From Sesamum alatum (taxonomy: Eukaryota > Streptophyta > Magnoliopsida > Lamiales > Pedaliaceae): 64,000 bases of DNA. The notes beneath the pieces are model-generated. The model did no database searches. It was given only the letters and a program-made list of their open reading frames with translations, and was not told the DNA's origin. The translations under genes and the position numbers were made by a program. The stretch spans positions 22,801,636-22,865,635 of the forward strand of contig JACGWO010000002.1 in the NCBI GenBank assembly GCA_034509735.1, written 5' to 3'. Positions 12,550-23,083 of this stretch are shown here, one piece after another; positions within the stretch are counted from its first letter, which is position 1, and every line of letters starts with the position of its first letter.

Positions 12550-14860
12550 ATCTCCCACTTGACCTAAAGCCAATCACCCATGTCGCTCAGACTTATCTAA
12601 GCATGAGTAACCTGTGATATCGGGCTCGGTCCAATAGGTCTACCTCATTTCTACCAAGATGATGCAGTCCAACCGCACGTCACCTCTTTAAACCATTGCT
12701 CCGAGCAGATGGTACTGTCTAAGAATTTTCCTGGATCCGTGATGAGATCACGGTCCTTTAGCTTGCGCTACAGCCATGTTGTTATCCTCCAAGGTAATTA
12801 TTGGCTTGGCCGTGCTAGGGACAACACCCAACCATTGAATATATTTTTTACATTCAAACCACTCCCTAGAGCAACTTCTAAAGTTGCCATACATTCAACT
12901 TTCATGGTCCATCGTCGTATCCCGCATGAAACCTTTCTGAGTCACCACCTTACCATTAAGTCTGAATATATGTTCATACTGACACTAGATATTATTCACA
13001 TAACACTAGAAGCTAGTATCGCTATAGCCTTCCTGAATCAACTCTCCATAGAACATGCATCAAGAACACTTCTTTAATGCTTATTCAAGTATTAAAGACT
13101 ATTCTCAACAACAGTCTACTACCTCCTCGGTACACACCCGATTTCCGTCGTTATGCCCAAAGCATACACAACATCAGGTTCAATGTACCAAACAACATAC
13201 TCATGCTGCCTATGGCAATAACGTAGGGGATGTCAAACATCTAAGCTTCCTCATCAGTCAACCGTGACTGAGTTTTGGACAACTTAACCCTATATATAGG
13301 CATCCAATTCCTTTCATGGAGAATTGCATGAACAACATTCATGTTTCAGTGTTTCCTAACATCTTAAATTCATTCCAAATGAACAAGGCGTTACACACTT
13401 TAAACACTAGGAACACAACCAAACTCCCACTGGCCCTCAAGCTCGTTCCTGATCGAGTCATACCCGGTATGAATCATCAAAATGAATATTCCAGTTACAT
13501 GGAGTTTCAAACCTAGTTTGAATTCCATATCGAATCACACGGCTCCAAGCCATTGATTCGATCCAATGTCCAACATTGCTTCTCCTTATGTCTTTTGCAT
13601 TATAATCCAATTGACCGAACTGACTCAAAAACCTGTACCTCTTAGGCATCTAAGATATTTTGGTCGTCTTTAGGAGGACTAGAATATAGTCAGTGAGCAA
13701 ACTTGATTTGAAATGGTGTTTGCAATATCGTATTGAAGTGTTGTTCTACTTGATTCCTTAAGGAGCTACTCCTCGGTTATCCTTTGAAATCCAATTTCCT
13801 TTAGAACAACACATAAGCCTGTGCAAACCTAGTTTGTCTCCCACTAGTCCCTTGACATATGCAGGATCATCCTACACACTCAAATACTTTGTAGAACACA
13901 GTCTTGCCATGCAATATCCAATATGGTGTCTGGGCCACGATCTTTAGAAAGTGCCATATTTTACAACTTGGCCACTGTCTTAAGAATATGCCCAGGTGGG
14001 CCAAGGTAGTTCAGTGAAACACCAATCGAACCATGTCCAACAAGGTTCGATTCCTCCCTTATCAAAGATGTCGTTCAATTGTGGCGCTCTAGGAAGAATT
14101 CCACTGAGTGAGAATTCCATCCTCATTTATATACATCAAGAACTCCCATCCAATCAAAGGTTAATTTTGCAACCAGTTCGGTTCCCACTTCAAATATAAT
14201 TCCCTGAACCTTCCAAAGGTCCTTAGACTTATGAACCCGCTTTTGGTCTTGTGTATTCAGTGACCCATAGATGTGTGACTGGATCCAATCCAACAAATCA
14301 CTAGCAAGCATACTTTGTCCTACAAAGAGCTTCTTGTCCAACTTCCTGCTCACGAAGGACTTACAAGCTAGCATGCTCAAATTGTCTATTTCTAGACTCC
14401 TTGAATCTATTAACCTCCTTATCCTATCTAGAGAAATGTGACCTAGCTTTGCATGCCGAATCTGTGAGTTTTCATAATCTAATTATGGGATAGTGTTGAA
14501 ACAATTATGCAAACAACCTAGCCGGCAAGAATAACCATTCTTTGTCAAATAAAAGAAACTTTCATTAATCAAAAACATGTAATCCTCATTGTCCAACAAT
14601 AGAAAAATATAATTTTGATCATGCTAGCTTACATAATTGTGACCTATCAACTCTATCCTAAGATGATCACTAATAGCTAAGCCTAACTAGTCCTATAACT
14701 TCTGTAGCAATAGCCCAACCATTGCCTAGCTTTAGAACCATCTCTGTATTAAACTTCTACTCCTTTTCATCACCTGCAAACCATTTGCAGATATGAGCTT
14801 TTCAGCTGGTATCCAATACCCAAGAAGCAGAATAGTAATCATGTTAAAGTTCATACCTTG
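12550..14860 (-). pseudogene. E0 decayed pol (RNase H, RT and integrase remnants)
   Basis: Read on the minus strand, the order from the right is gag-pre-integrase/integrase (14,123-14,500, peptide LLDWIQSHIYGSLNTQ), decayed integrase core, the hinge before RT (13,458-13,649, peptide GQLDYNAKDI), and RNase H-like remnants towards 12,560. The RT core is missing: the text jumps at about 13,495-13,520 from the RT entry to the segment equivalent to E1's WNIRF. Many stops and frameshifts. Open frames on the plus strand here are antisense shadows. Confidence 0.75.
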
Positions 14861-15365
14861 GTTGGAGAGGAGTTTAGGACACTCCCTCTTCCGGTGCCCC
14901 TTTTCACAGCAATATATGCAAACATCTTTCGCAATCCTTAACTATTGAACCGCCTTCCTCTTTCCTTTGCCCTTGCCCGGCATGGCAACAGGAGCCCTCT
15001 GAGTGCTTGCAGCTGTTGATTCTGTCTTACCCTTATTCCTCCTCCAGCGTCCGACCCCTTTGCCTTTCGCTTTTGAGGTTGAAGCCTCCCCCACCAATAC
15101 AGACGGCACAGACTTTTCAATCATTGTCTCGTATTGGACCAACATGTTTGTCAACTCATAAAGGTCTTTTTCAAGCCCATTCATGTTATAGTTAATGATA
15201 AACGAGTCAAAAGAGGGAGGAAGAGACTCAAGAATCGTCAATGTACGTCTCTTTTTCAAGATCAGCTTGGAGGTCTTTGAGCTTCTCCACTAGGGATAGC
15301 ATCATCACTCCATGCTGGTGTACAAACGACCGTTCTGTCATCTTAGCTCCAAATAATGCCTTCAT
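14861..15365 (-). pseudogene. E0 gag, C-terminal part
   Basis: The minus strand encodes Copia gag (peptides LPPSFDSFIINYNMNGLEKD and LVQYETMIEKS), a Lys/Arg-rich linker and a CCHC-type knuckle near 14,895-14,930. It contains frameshifts relative to the copy at 35,028-36,016. It is cut at 15,361-15,365 (TTCAT), the target site of E1, and resumes at 46,475. Confidence 0.8.
15361..15365. repeat. E1 target-site duplication, left copy (TTCAT)
   Basis: TTCAT directly precedes the TG of the E1 5' LTR. The same five bases follow the CA of its 3' LTR at 46,475-46,479. Removing E1 and one copy restores E0 gag collinearly. Confidence 0.92.
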
Positions 15366-17559
15366 TGTTAGAATAGGTGACCAGAAAGCCAATTGGTTTG
15401 GCGATTTGTAACCTATTTTGACAACTTGATGTAAATGTAATATTATTATGTGATGAATAAAATGATTGTTCGGCACTATTGGTGCCTACTTTGTTGCGCT
15501 CATTTCACATATGTTAAAATGGTGTTTTACTTATATCGCAACAAAGCCCAGAGACCACGGTTAACAACTCATGTAGTTGGGCCACGCATTGGATGGTGGT
15601 CATGAAACCAACTAATTGAGAGTTGGGTCTGAAACATTCCAAGTCGAGGACCTCGAGACAGGGCATCGAGAATCCTATTGAGACTTGCATCAAGAATCGT
15701 GTTCATTGGATGAGTGTCGTGTTTCATCGGCGACACGCGTGGGACGCCTTGATGGGTTGGTCGACTGGGGTCGAGCCAACTGGATTGACTCGCGAGGATC
15801 ATCATATGGAAGCCTTGGAGGCTTGGTCGATATGATTGGATTTCCCCGATTCCGATAATACGGGAGTAGTCCTCAAATTTGAGGAACCATGACAGTCACG
15901 TACACAGGACGTTGTATCTTGGATCTGATGAGAGGTGATCATTCTGTAAGATGATCATTATAAGCCTTGTCTAGTGCAGTCAGAATGTGTAGTGAGGATG
16001 GTGGATTCCAAGAAGAGGATCCGTCCCCTATCAGTATGTGACAGAGGTATCTCCTATGCACTCGGAGACACATTCATGCTGTTTAAAGCTGTGGCCACAG
16101 TGGTTGGTCGAACGGGGAATGGTTTCCTGTGTCGATGCAATGAAGCATACGTAGTCTCGAGTATTAAGCATAGATGCCTAGTCAAGGATGGGAACCGACG
16201 CCCAATTCCATACCTTAGACTAAGGCCGAGAGACGATAGACGGAAGGACCGTACCCATACGAAATCGGCGCCAAAATGTTCACGCCAACATTCATCTAGT
16301 CTCTAGTGCCATGGACCGTTGCTAGACGGCCACCCATGGTAACGGGCCCTTGTGGGACATAGGCCCAAGTCTAGCTGAGGGTGAACCTAAAGGGTCACAC
16401 ATAGATCACCGAGAATGTTGAGAGATTGACTTGGAGTCAATCTCGAAGTATAAATAAGTAATTGGATTACTTAAGGGATAGTCCATTGGATGGACGGGTC
16501 GATATTGTATCGGGCCCTCGTTTAATCGATAAATTGGATTTGTCGATTAAATATGGAAAGTCGAGATGTTGGATCTTTTGATTGGAGTAAAAGACCAACG
16601 TGAATAATTTAAATGGACATTGGATAATTTTGAGTTCGTCGTAATTGGATTACAATAAAACCTGATCCGTTAAATTTTGACCTGAGAGGAGAATTAATTC
16701 CTATTTTTGAATAGGAAGAAGTTGGACTTCTTCCCATATTGAGCATGGCCGAAAATGCTCCCTTGGAGGAAGCAAAATTCAGCCATGTTCCATGCAAGGT
16801 AGTGGTTGACTTGTCTCTTTTGGTAAGAGACAAATCAACTCCAATCAAGCCCTTCCCTTTTGGTATGATTTGATCATACCTTAAAAGTTGGGAGGCTTGA
16901 TTGAAGAATTAATGGTGATTGATTGGGATGTATCTATACATCCTTGGATGTACCTTGACAGATTCCAATAATCACATTAATTATGTATATATATGAGTAT
17001 ATACAACACCTTGTGTATTAGAATCATAATTCATCTTTTCAAGGAAAAGAGAACACAAAAATTCGGCCTCCTCTCTCCCTCTAACTCTCAGCCATTCTCT
17101 CCCTCTTTCACCTTTGTTCTTCATTTGATCTTGGATCAAAAGAGAAGAACAAAGAAGTTTTAAAAAGAACACTAATTCATAGTGTTCATCTTCTTAAAAA
17201 CCGATTCCTTCACAAATCCGTTTTCTTCTAGCAAGGAGAACGTGTGTTTTACTTCCAATGTGGTGTGGATCACCTTTGGAGAGTCCATATGTTTGGATTT
17301 TGAGAACATTCCGGAGAAGGAACAACGCAAGTAGCCGCGCATACGTGAAATCAACAAAGGTAACAGTTTTATTACGCTTTTTTATCTATGCCCTATGTAT
17401 TATTATATGCTTTCTTTTAATACATTCTACATTGAACGCCCGGTTGAGCATCCAAGGGTACACCCCTCAGGATCACGTTTATTTAAATTGTTTAAATTTA
17501 CATACTTTTACGCTTTCTAGCTTCCGCTCGCGCTCCCGAGCGGATCCGCTTGTCCTTCA
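15366..17559 (+). repeat. E1 5' LTR
   Basis: 2,194 bp, TGTTAGAATAGG..TCCTTCA. It contains the palindrome CTGTGGCCACAG (16,089-16,100), the CCATGG-bounded hairpin (16,309-16,339) and a TATA box (16,986-16,994). Similar to the E0-type LTR at both ends and in the conserved core, but diverged in between, so it is a distinct subfamily. Confidence 0.92.
16986..16994 (+). promoter_or_regulatory. TATA box of the E1 5' LTR
   Basis: TATATATAT within GTATATATATGAG, about 570 bp before the LTR end. The same motif is at 45,870-45,878 in the 3' LTR. It is the best candidate for the core promoter that would start genomic RNA. Confidence 0.55.
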
Positions 17560-17561
17560 AG

Positions 17562-17574
17562 TGGTATCAGAGCC
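17562..17574 (+). other. E1 primer-binding site (initiator tRNA-Met)
   Basis: TGGTATCAGAGCC two bases after the LTR end. This is the standard complement of the 3' end of plant initiator methionine tRNA used by most plant Copia elements. Confidence 0.93.
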
Positions 17575-17834
17575 CGGTTCGATGTAAGGGGCATAGATCT
17601 ATGTGCTTGGCATGATCTACTTGCTTTTACGGATTTAATGGCATGTTAGATTGCATGAATATATGAATAAATATGATGATTCAATTGTTTAAATTTGATG
17701 GACGTTTAGCATGCTTATTTTCTGAGATTAGATCTAGAATTGCATGCTCATTTTCAGTTTATTACTGTTGATTTGTGCTAAAAAGAATGTCGAAAAAAAT
17801 TATGAAAAACGAACAGCAACGGCAGTGGTTGGCT

Positions 17835-17925
17835 GCCGCCCCTACCGGCCTGTCACTGGCTGGCAGGCGCGCTGCTGGGGGCGCGCGGGCTCTCGCCTGC
17901 CAGCGTGCATGCTGGTAGGGGCGGC
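17835..17925 (+). other. GC-rich nested hairpin in E1 leader
   Basis: The outer perfect 12-bp inverted repeat is GCCGCCCCTACC (17,835-17,846) with GGTAGGGGCGGC (17,914-17,925). Nested inside is a perfect 11-bp inverted repeat GCTGGCAGGCG (17,859-17,869) with CGCCTGCCAGC (17,894-17,904). Together they predict one long, very stable stem in the genomic RNA. Confidence 0.75.
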
Positions 17926-19000
17926 TGCACATACCGGGGCCGCGTAGGCGGGCGCCTGCGCGCCCTGGGCTTCGGCCAACGCGGCACAGGGCACGCGCGC
18001 GCACTTTCCTGTGCGCGCGTCAGGCTGGCAGGCATAACGGCTGGGTCGTTTTGTGCCGTTCTTCGACATTTTCCGGAAAATTTAATTTTTTATTTTTTCT
18101 GCACATTATTCTGAAAATGTGTTAATTTTGTACATTTGATTTTGGAATAATTGGATTGTTCCTTAGATCAAATTTGCTTAATTAATTCGGGATTAATACA
18201 TGCATTAGATGCATTGTTTATAATGTCCATTAAATTTGAAATTTGATTTTTTGCATATTATTTATGTATTTATGCTTTGTGTTGTTGGACATCACTTGGA
18301 TATTTGGAATATCCACGGTTTAAGCATGATTATTTGGAATAATTTTGTTATGTGCGTTGATGAGATCAACATGGGATGATCACAAAAAGCCCTAGACCTT
18401 GTGTATGGATGAATGTATGATTATTTACATTTCTGTTGGGTGGGGCCTGCGTGCCTCTTGTTTTGGGACTATCATCTCCCGTATTTCAGCCTCATGATGT
18501 TAAGGCTTGTTTTTATTTCCCATGTATTACTTTCAATTGTAATGAGAGTAGATAGGATTGGTGAGGTTTTTGTTTTAGACAAGCTTATGGAGTCGGAGAC
18601 CCAAGGTGGAGCATCAAGGCGTGAAACAAGAGCATTACAAGGCCCATTGGAATGACAATAGGTGTATTATTTTGTAATAATATAGGACCACCCTAGACAG
18701 ACCATAGACTCACTGCGGGCTCAGTGGGTCGCATAGGTTGGGCTCATGATCATCCTAATAGGGGTTTGCTATGTTTTTTGCATGCGGCGTATTTATATAT
18801 CGCTTTAAATATTGGATATTTATGCATGCTAAAACACCTTAATGTGATGAGGTCTCGGTCATTCATTAAGCTCTCATTTGGTTGGACCAAATTAAATATT
18901 AGGCCCAGAACGGACTTGGATCAAAATGGTATTTTGATCTGTCTGAGCCTTCCATCCACAGCAATGAGGTGAGGAAGCTACCACTACCCAAGTGTGGTCT

Positions 19001-19093
19001 CACGAGTCGTGGCACACTTGGACTAGGGGAAAGATGCACCATTGTTGTGAACAAAGAGACTGCACTCGTTGTTTCCCTGTCTCACGAGTCGTG
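19001..19093 (+). repeat. Paired palindromic repeats CACGAGTCGTG
   Basis: Two copies at 19,001-19,011 and 19,083-19,093, each preceded by TCT. Each is a palindrome of 5-base arms around one central base. The same pair, 79-82 bp apart, occurs in the leaders at 28,898/28,977 and 36,386/36,467, and degenerate versions at about 56,477/56,557 and 62,908/62,988. Confidence 0.8.
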
Positions 19094-20224
19094 GGGGGCG
19101 ACAGTTTGAGGCATGATTTGGTTGATGGGTCGGACCCAACACTGAGTAATATGGTTCGGTTGGAGTCCTCGGAACCATGCGAATAGGTGAGGCAAAATAT
19201 ATTGGGAATCTCATTGGATGATAATGATATTGGATATCTCCCACGAGGTCTTCTTCATGTGAATCGTAAAAGCGGGGCATGGAGATTACGCTTGTTGATC
19301 CCAAGCCCACTAGAAAATGGTTTCCCGAAACTCCACTTGAGAGTGGCGGACTTTGGTATAAATAATGGGAAGGTTAAAGACTAAAAGACCATGTCTTCAA
19401 CTTGAACAATAATATTACCATCATCTGCTAATTTCTGCTTTACATTTTATTAATGTTGATATGTCTAAGAATCCATTAACCATGGTACTTGAGACTAATA
19501 AGTTCAAGGGAACGAACTACTCGGACTGGCTGAGAAACCTGAGGATTGTCCTCGATTTCGAGAACTAAGGCTACGTCTTGGACGAGCCGCCGCCGAGCGA
19601 CTTACCAGAGGGGTCCATGCCAGAAGAACGTTTGATGTTCGAGAAATGGCATGACGACAACCGGAAAGTGCGCAGTATCATATTGGCTTCGATGTCTAAC
19701 GACATCCAGAAGCAATATGAGAGGTTGGACAATGACTCTGCCATAATGCTCCGCATGAACGAGGTTTATGCGATTCCGGATAGGCATATTAGATATGTCG
19801 CCACAAAAGTATTCTTTGGCACCAAGCTTGCTGAATGATCGTCTGTACAAAGTCATGGGGTTAGGATGCTCTCCCTAGTGGAGAAACTCGAGGACCTTAA
19901 AGCTGGGCTTAACAATGACACGTACATTGACATGATCCTTCAATCGCTTCCTCCGTCCTATGACCCATTTGTTGTAAACTACAATATGAATGGACTTGAG
20001 AAGTCTATTCATGAGTTGATGAACATGCTAGTCCATACGAGGCAACGACCCACAAGTCGGCGCTGGCGATATTAATAGGAGAGGCTTCAACCTCCAAGGC
20101 GAATGGCAAGAGGGCCGGAAGTTGGAAGAGAAAGAAGGGAAAGGGGAAGACGGTTGCGGCCCCTGCTCGCGCTCAAGGCGCCCCTGCTGCCCCAATGGGG
20201 ATGGGCAAAGGGAAAAGGAAGGCC

Positions 20225-20229
20225 CCTGG
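20225..20229. repeat. S1 target-site duplication, left copy (CCTGG)
   Basis: CCTGG here and CGTGG at 22,211-22,215 (one mismatch) flank S1. Deleting S1 and one copy restores the gag frame from KRKAPG into QRSKAND. Confidence 0.85.
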
Positions 20230-22210
20230 TGTTAGAATAGGTGACCATGAAGCCAATCTTGTTAGGCGAATTGTAACCTATGTGTGAACAATTTTAAAGT
20301 TTTAATAAACCTTGATGAATAAGAAAGTGATATTCATCTGGCTCATACTTTGTCTGTGTTCACTTTTACTGCTTTATAACTGTTCACTACACAAATAAAG
20401 CCCACAGACTGAGATCACATTTCGGGGACTAGGATTACGCTTGGAGGTAGGTTTCATGAAATCAGTTTCGCCAAATCAGTCTGAAAATCTCCAAGTCAAG
20501 GAATCTCGGGAAATGGGTATCGAGAATCCATTTGAGGCTTGCACTAAGCATCTGCTGTCGTGTTTCATCGATGGGTGACGAGGGTTGTCTATGCAGTGTT
20601 AGTGGGTCAACTTGCTAGAGAGCGGCTGACTGAGGTGACTCGAGGGAACCGTCTTACGGAGGACCTTGAGTAGGGTCGGATAGGTATGACATGAATTCCC
20701 GGTTCCAACGGTACAGGTCAATCCTTTGACTTGAGGAATTGCTGAGTTTACCTGTACACCGTGTCTGTATCTTAGGTATGGTGAGAGATTGCCAAAACAC
20801 AGTTGCTGAGTAGTCATAAGCCATATCTAGTGCAGCCATGATGTGCAACGTGACATAAGTTTCCAGGAAAGGATCTGTCTCCTGTCGAGAGCATTGATAG
20901 TAGCGTCTCACTATACTCTGAGTCTTGTCCCTAAAATCTGTGGCCACAGTAACTCAACAGAAGGGAAGGATTCCCTGCGGCGTTTAGTATATGACAAGCC
21001 GACACTTAAGTCCAAGATGGGTACCTACGTATCCGTGCCCTAGACCCTAAGTGGTGAGACTGTAGACCGAATGATAGATATACTGTAGAGCCTAAATGTT
21101 CACACCCCACGCATATTCACTTAGTCTCCAGTGCCATGGACCGTTGCTAGACAGCCACCCATGGTAATGGACGGATTCTAGGAATCCGACCAAGTCTAGG
21201 TGAAGGTGAACCTAAAGAGTTACACACAATCCACACACATAACATATTTAATTTAGAATTTAATACTTGGAGAGAGATGGAACGATTAAATTAGATTTAA
21301 TCAGATCTTTCTTATCTTGGAAAAATTAATTCCTTTTATTAGATGAAAGGAATTTATCTAATAAATTAGATTTATTGGAATTCAATTTAATAGGCTTAAA
21401 ATAAATATTAACATTTATTTTATTTATTTCTTGCCCTTTGGATTATTTAATTAGATTTAAATATTCCATTAAATTAATGAATGGTTGAGATTGAAGAGAG
21501 GAGATGGATGGCTAGGATTGGTTTGACCAAAAAGCTAGCTTTAACTAGAATTTGACTAGGTCAAATCCTATTCCAAAAGGAGTCTTCCAAAGAGTGGGAA
21601 CTAGAAGAGGAATAGGATTCCTCCTCTATATATATGCCTAACTCTTCGTTTTGGAAGAGATCATGAAATTCAAACACACACACACACACACCATCACCGC
21701 CATCTCCTCTCTCTCTCGGCCACTCCTCTCCCCTTTCCCAAGATACTCTCTTTTGTTCTTTTGTTCTATACAATTGAACTAAAGGAGGATTGATCTCGTT
21801 AATTGATAGTGTTTGATCAATACGTCCTCTCCAAATAAAATACACTTGGTTTTTCACTAGCACGAAGATCAAGATACGTGGGCGGATTGAGTGTACGAAT
21901 TAGAAGGTCCCAACACGAGATCTTGGAGCAAAACGGGGAACAACGCGAGTAGCGGCTCGAAGACAAAACGACAATCGGGTAGGTTCTTTTGTTTTGTTGA
22001 TTTCGTCCTTTTAACCCTATGGTCTCCATGAATTTATTTAGTTATTTCATTCATGAGATACACCGAATGCCCGGGAGATTCAAGGGTACACCCCTTGAAC
22101 GTCTATATTTCATTCTTGTTTATAGCATGTTTTAAATTATTGTTATTTTATTATATCGCGCTTCCGCATTCTCATTACTCCCGGGACGACACGCCTTTGC
22201 TAGGCTTTCA
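20230..22210 (+). mobile_element. S1: solo LTR (third LTR subfamily) in E1 gag
   Basis: 1,981 bp from TGTTAGAATAGG to GGCTTTCA. It is followed directly by gag sequence rather than a primer site, so it is a solo LTR. It carries the palindrome (20,938-20,949), the CCATGG hairpin (about 21,135-21,165), a TATA box (TATATATAT, 21,627-21,635) and a CA microsatellite (about 21,674-21,691) about 45 bp downstream of the TATA box. Same subfamily as E6 and E7. Confidence 0.92.
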
Positions 22211-22309
22211 CGTGGTTCTCAGCGGTCCAAGGCAAATGATGTCTACATGAATTGCCAAGGAAAGGGGCATTGGAAGAGGTAGCGCGCACAACTCCTCTCC
22301 AATCCAGGA

Positions 22310-22774
22310 ATGTTTGTGGTTGAAGTAAACATGATAACTAATTCTGCTTCATGGGTATTGGATATCGGGTGTGATGCTCACATCTGCAATGATTTGCAGG
22401 CACTGCAAAGAAGCAGAAGGCTGACCAAGGATGAGATGATCCTGAGGCTAGGCGATGGCAAGGTCGTTGTTGCGGAAGCCGTTGGATCAATGGAGTTAGC
22501 CATTAGTAGTCATGTTAGGATTGTACTGAACGATTGTTTCTATGTACCTAGCATGATTAAAAATATTGTATCTATCCCGGTCCTTGACAAGGAGGGATAT
22601 TCATTTACCATCAATAAAAACGGGTTTTTCATTATTAAAGATGGTATTTCTCATCTGCTTGGTACATTGGTAAATGGTATGTACACACTTCAACAGTCTA
22701 ATTGGATTGTGACTGCGGACACAAACAAAAACGGGATAATCATGATGACGCACAGATATGGCATACGAGGTTAG
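22310..22774 (+). pseudogene. E1 protease and start of gag-pre-integrase
   Basis: This 154-codon open frame contains the Copia aspartic protease, which cleaves the polyprotein. The signature SWVLD-[I]-G-CDAHIC has DIG in place of the normal D-S/T-G triad, which probably abolishes activity. Downstream peptides (FYVPSMIKNIVSI, GYSFTINKNG) match the usual protease-to-gag-pre-integrase stretch. The frame is lost at about 22,745 by a small indel before the WHTRLGH block. Confidence 0.85.
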
Positions 22775-23083
22775 GTCATATCTCTAAAGATAGGATAAGA
22801 AGGTTGGTGAACTCAAAGAGTCTATAAATAGACGATTTGTACAACCTACCGACCTGCGAATCTTGTCTAAAGGGAAAGATAACCAAGAAACCCTTTGTTG
22901 GACAAAGCACGCTAACCAACGGTCTGTTGGATTTGATCCATACGGACGTCTGTGGCCCACTAAATACTCAGGCTAAAGGTGGGTACTCATACTTCATAAC
23001 CTTTACCGATGATCAGTCACGGTATGGTTATGTTTACCTGATGAGTTACAAGTCTGAAGCCTTTGGAAGGTTTAAGGAATACA
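22745..23083 (+). pseudogene. E1 integrase, N-terminal half
   Basis: Contains the zinc-binding pair (H-T-R-L-G-H, then C-E-S-C at LPTCESCLKGK) and the first two acidic residues of the DDE core (LIHTDVCGPL; FTDDQSRYGYVYLM). A frameshift and a TAA at about 22,826 lie in the zinc region. It stops at 23,079-23,083 (ATACA), where the E2 LTR begins; the second half is at 41,935. Confidence 0.9.
23079..23083. repeat. E2 target-site duplication, left copy (ATACA)
   Basis: ATACA precedes the E2 LTR here, recurs before LTRd at 39,716-39,720 and follows LTRd at 41,935-41,939. The integrase reading KEY|RLEVENQ is restored when everything between is removed. Confidence 0.93.

Larger units (their letters stand above)
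17575..19460 (+). other. E1 untranslated leader (PBS to gag)
   Basis: Nearly 1.9 kb lies between primer site and gag. It contains a GC-rich block with a nested hairpin (17,835-17,925), A/T-rich sequence, an 80-codon open frame (18,413-18,655) ending in LQGPLE, and two copies of CACGAGTCGTG (19,001 and 19,083). Related leaders in the minus-strand elements keep the same order. The open frame shows no known domain. Its last ~25 codons have a weak counterpart ending APLE in the other elements, which could reflect RNA conservation rather than protein. Confidence 0.7.
19461..22310 (+). pseudogene. E1 gag (split by solo LTR S1)
   Basis: Structural capsid/nucleocapsid region of a Copia polyprotein. 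It starts at ATG 19,461 (MSKNP) and contains the usual N-terminal block (NYSDWLRNL) and the UBN2-like central region (LQSLPPSYDPFVVNYNMNGL). A basic linker and the nucleocapsid knuckle region (NCQGKGHWKR) follow, after the S1 insertion. Defects are TAA at 19,566, TGA at 19,836, a one-base loss near 20,032 and TAG at about 22,280. The first knuckle Cys is replaced by Tyr. Reading across the S1 site is exactly in frame once S1 and one TSD are removed. Confidence 0.9.

Noticed and set aside
12709..13516. Plus-strand open frames of 66-122 codons, repeated at 25,455, 32,897 and 53,709
   Set aside because: Antisense to the decayed pol of minus-strand elements; their recurrence follows the repeat copies, not coding selection.
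17562..17574. tRNA-like sequence
   Set aside because: This is only the 13-base complement of the tRNA-Met 3' end used as primer site; no tRNA gene surrounds it.
17744..18114. Overlapping frames in the E1 leader that might encode an envelope-like or captured gene
   Set aside because: They are GC-composition artefacts across the nested hairpin, in multiple frames on both strands, with no transmembrane or known domain.
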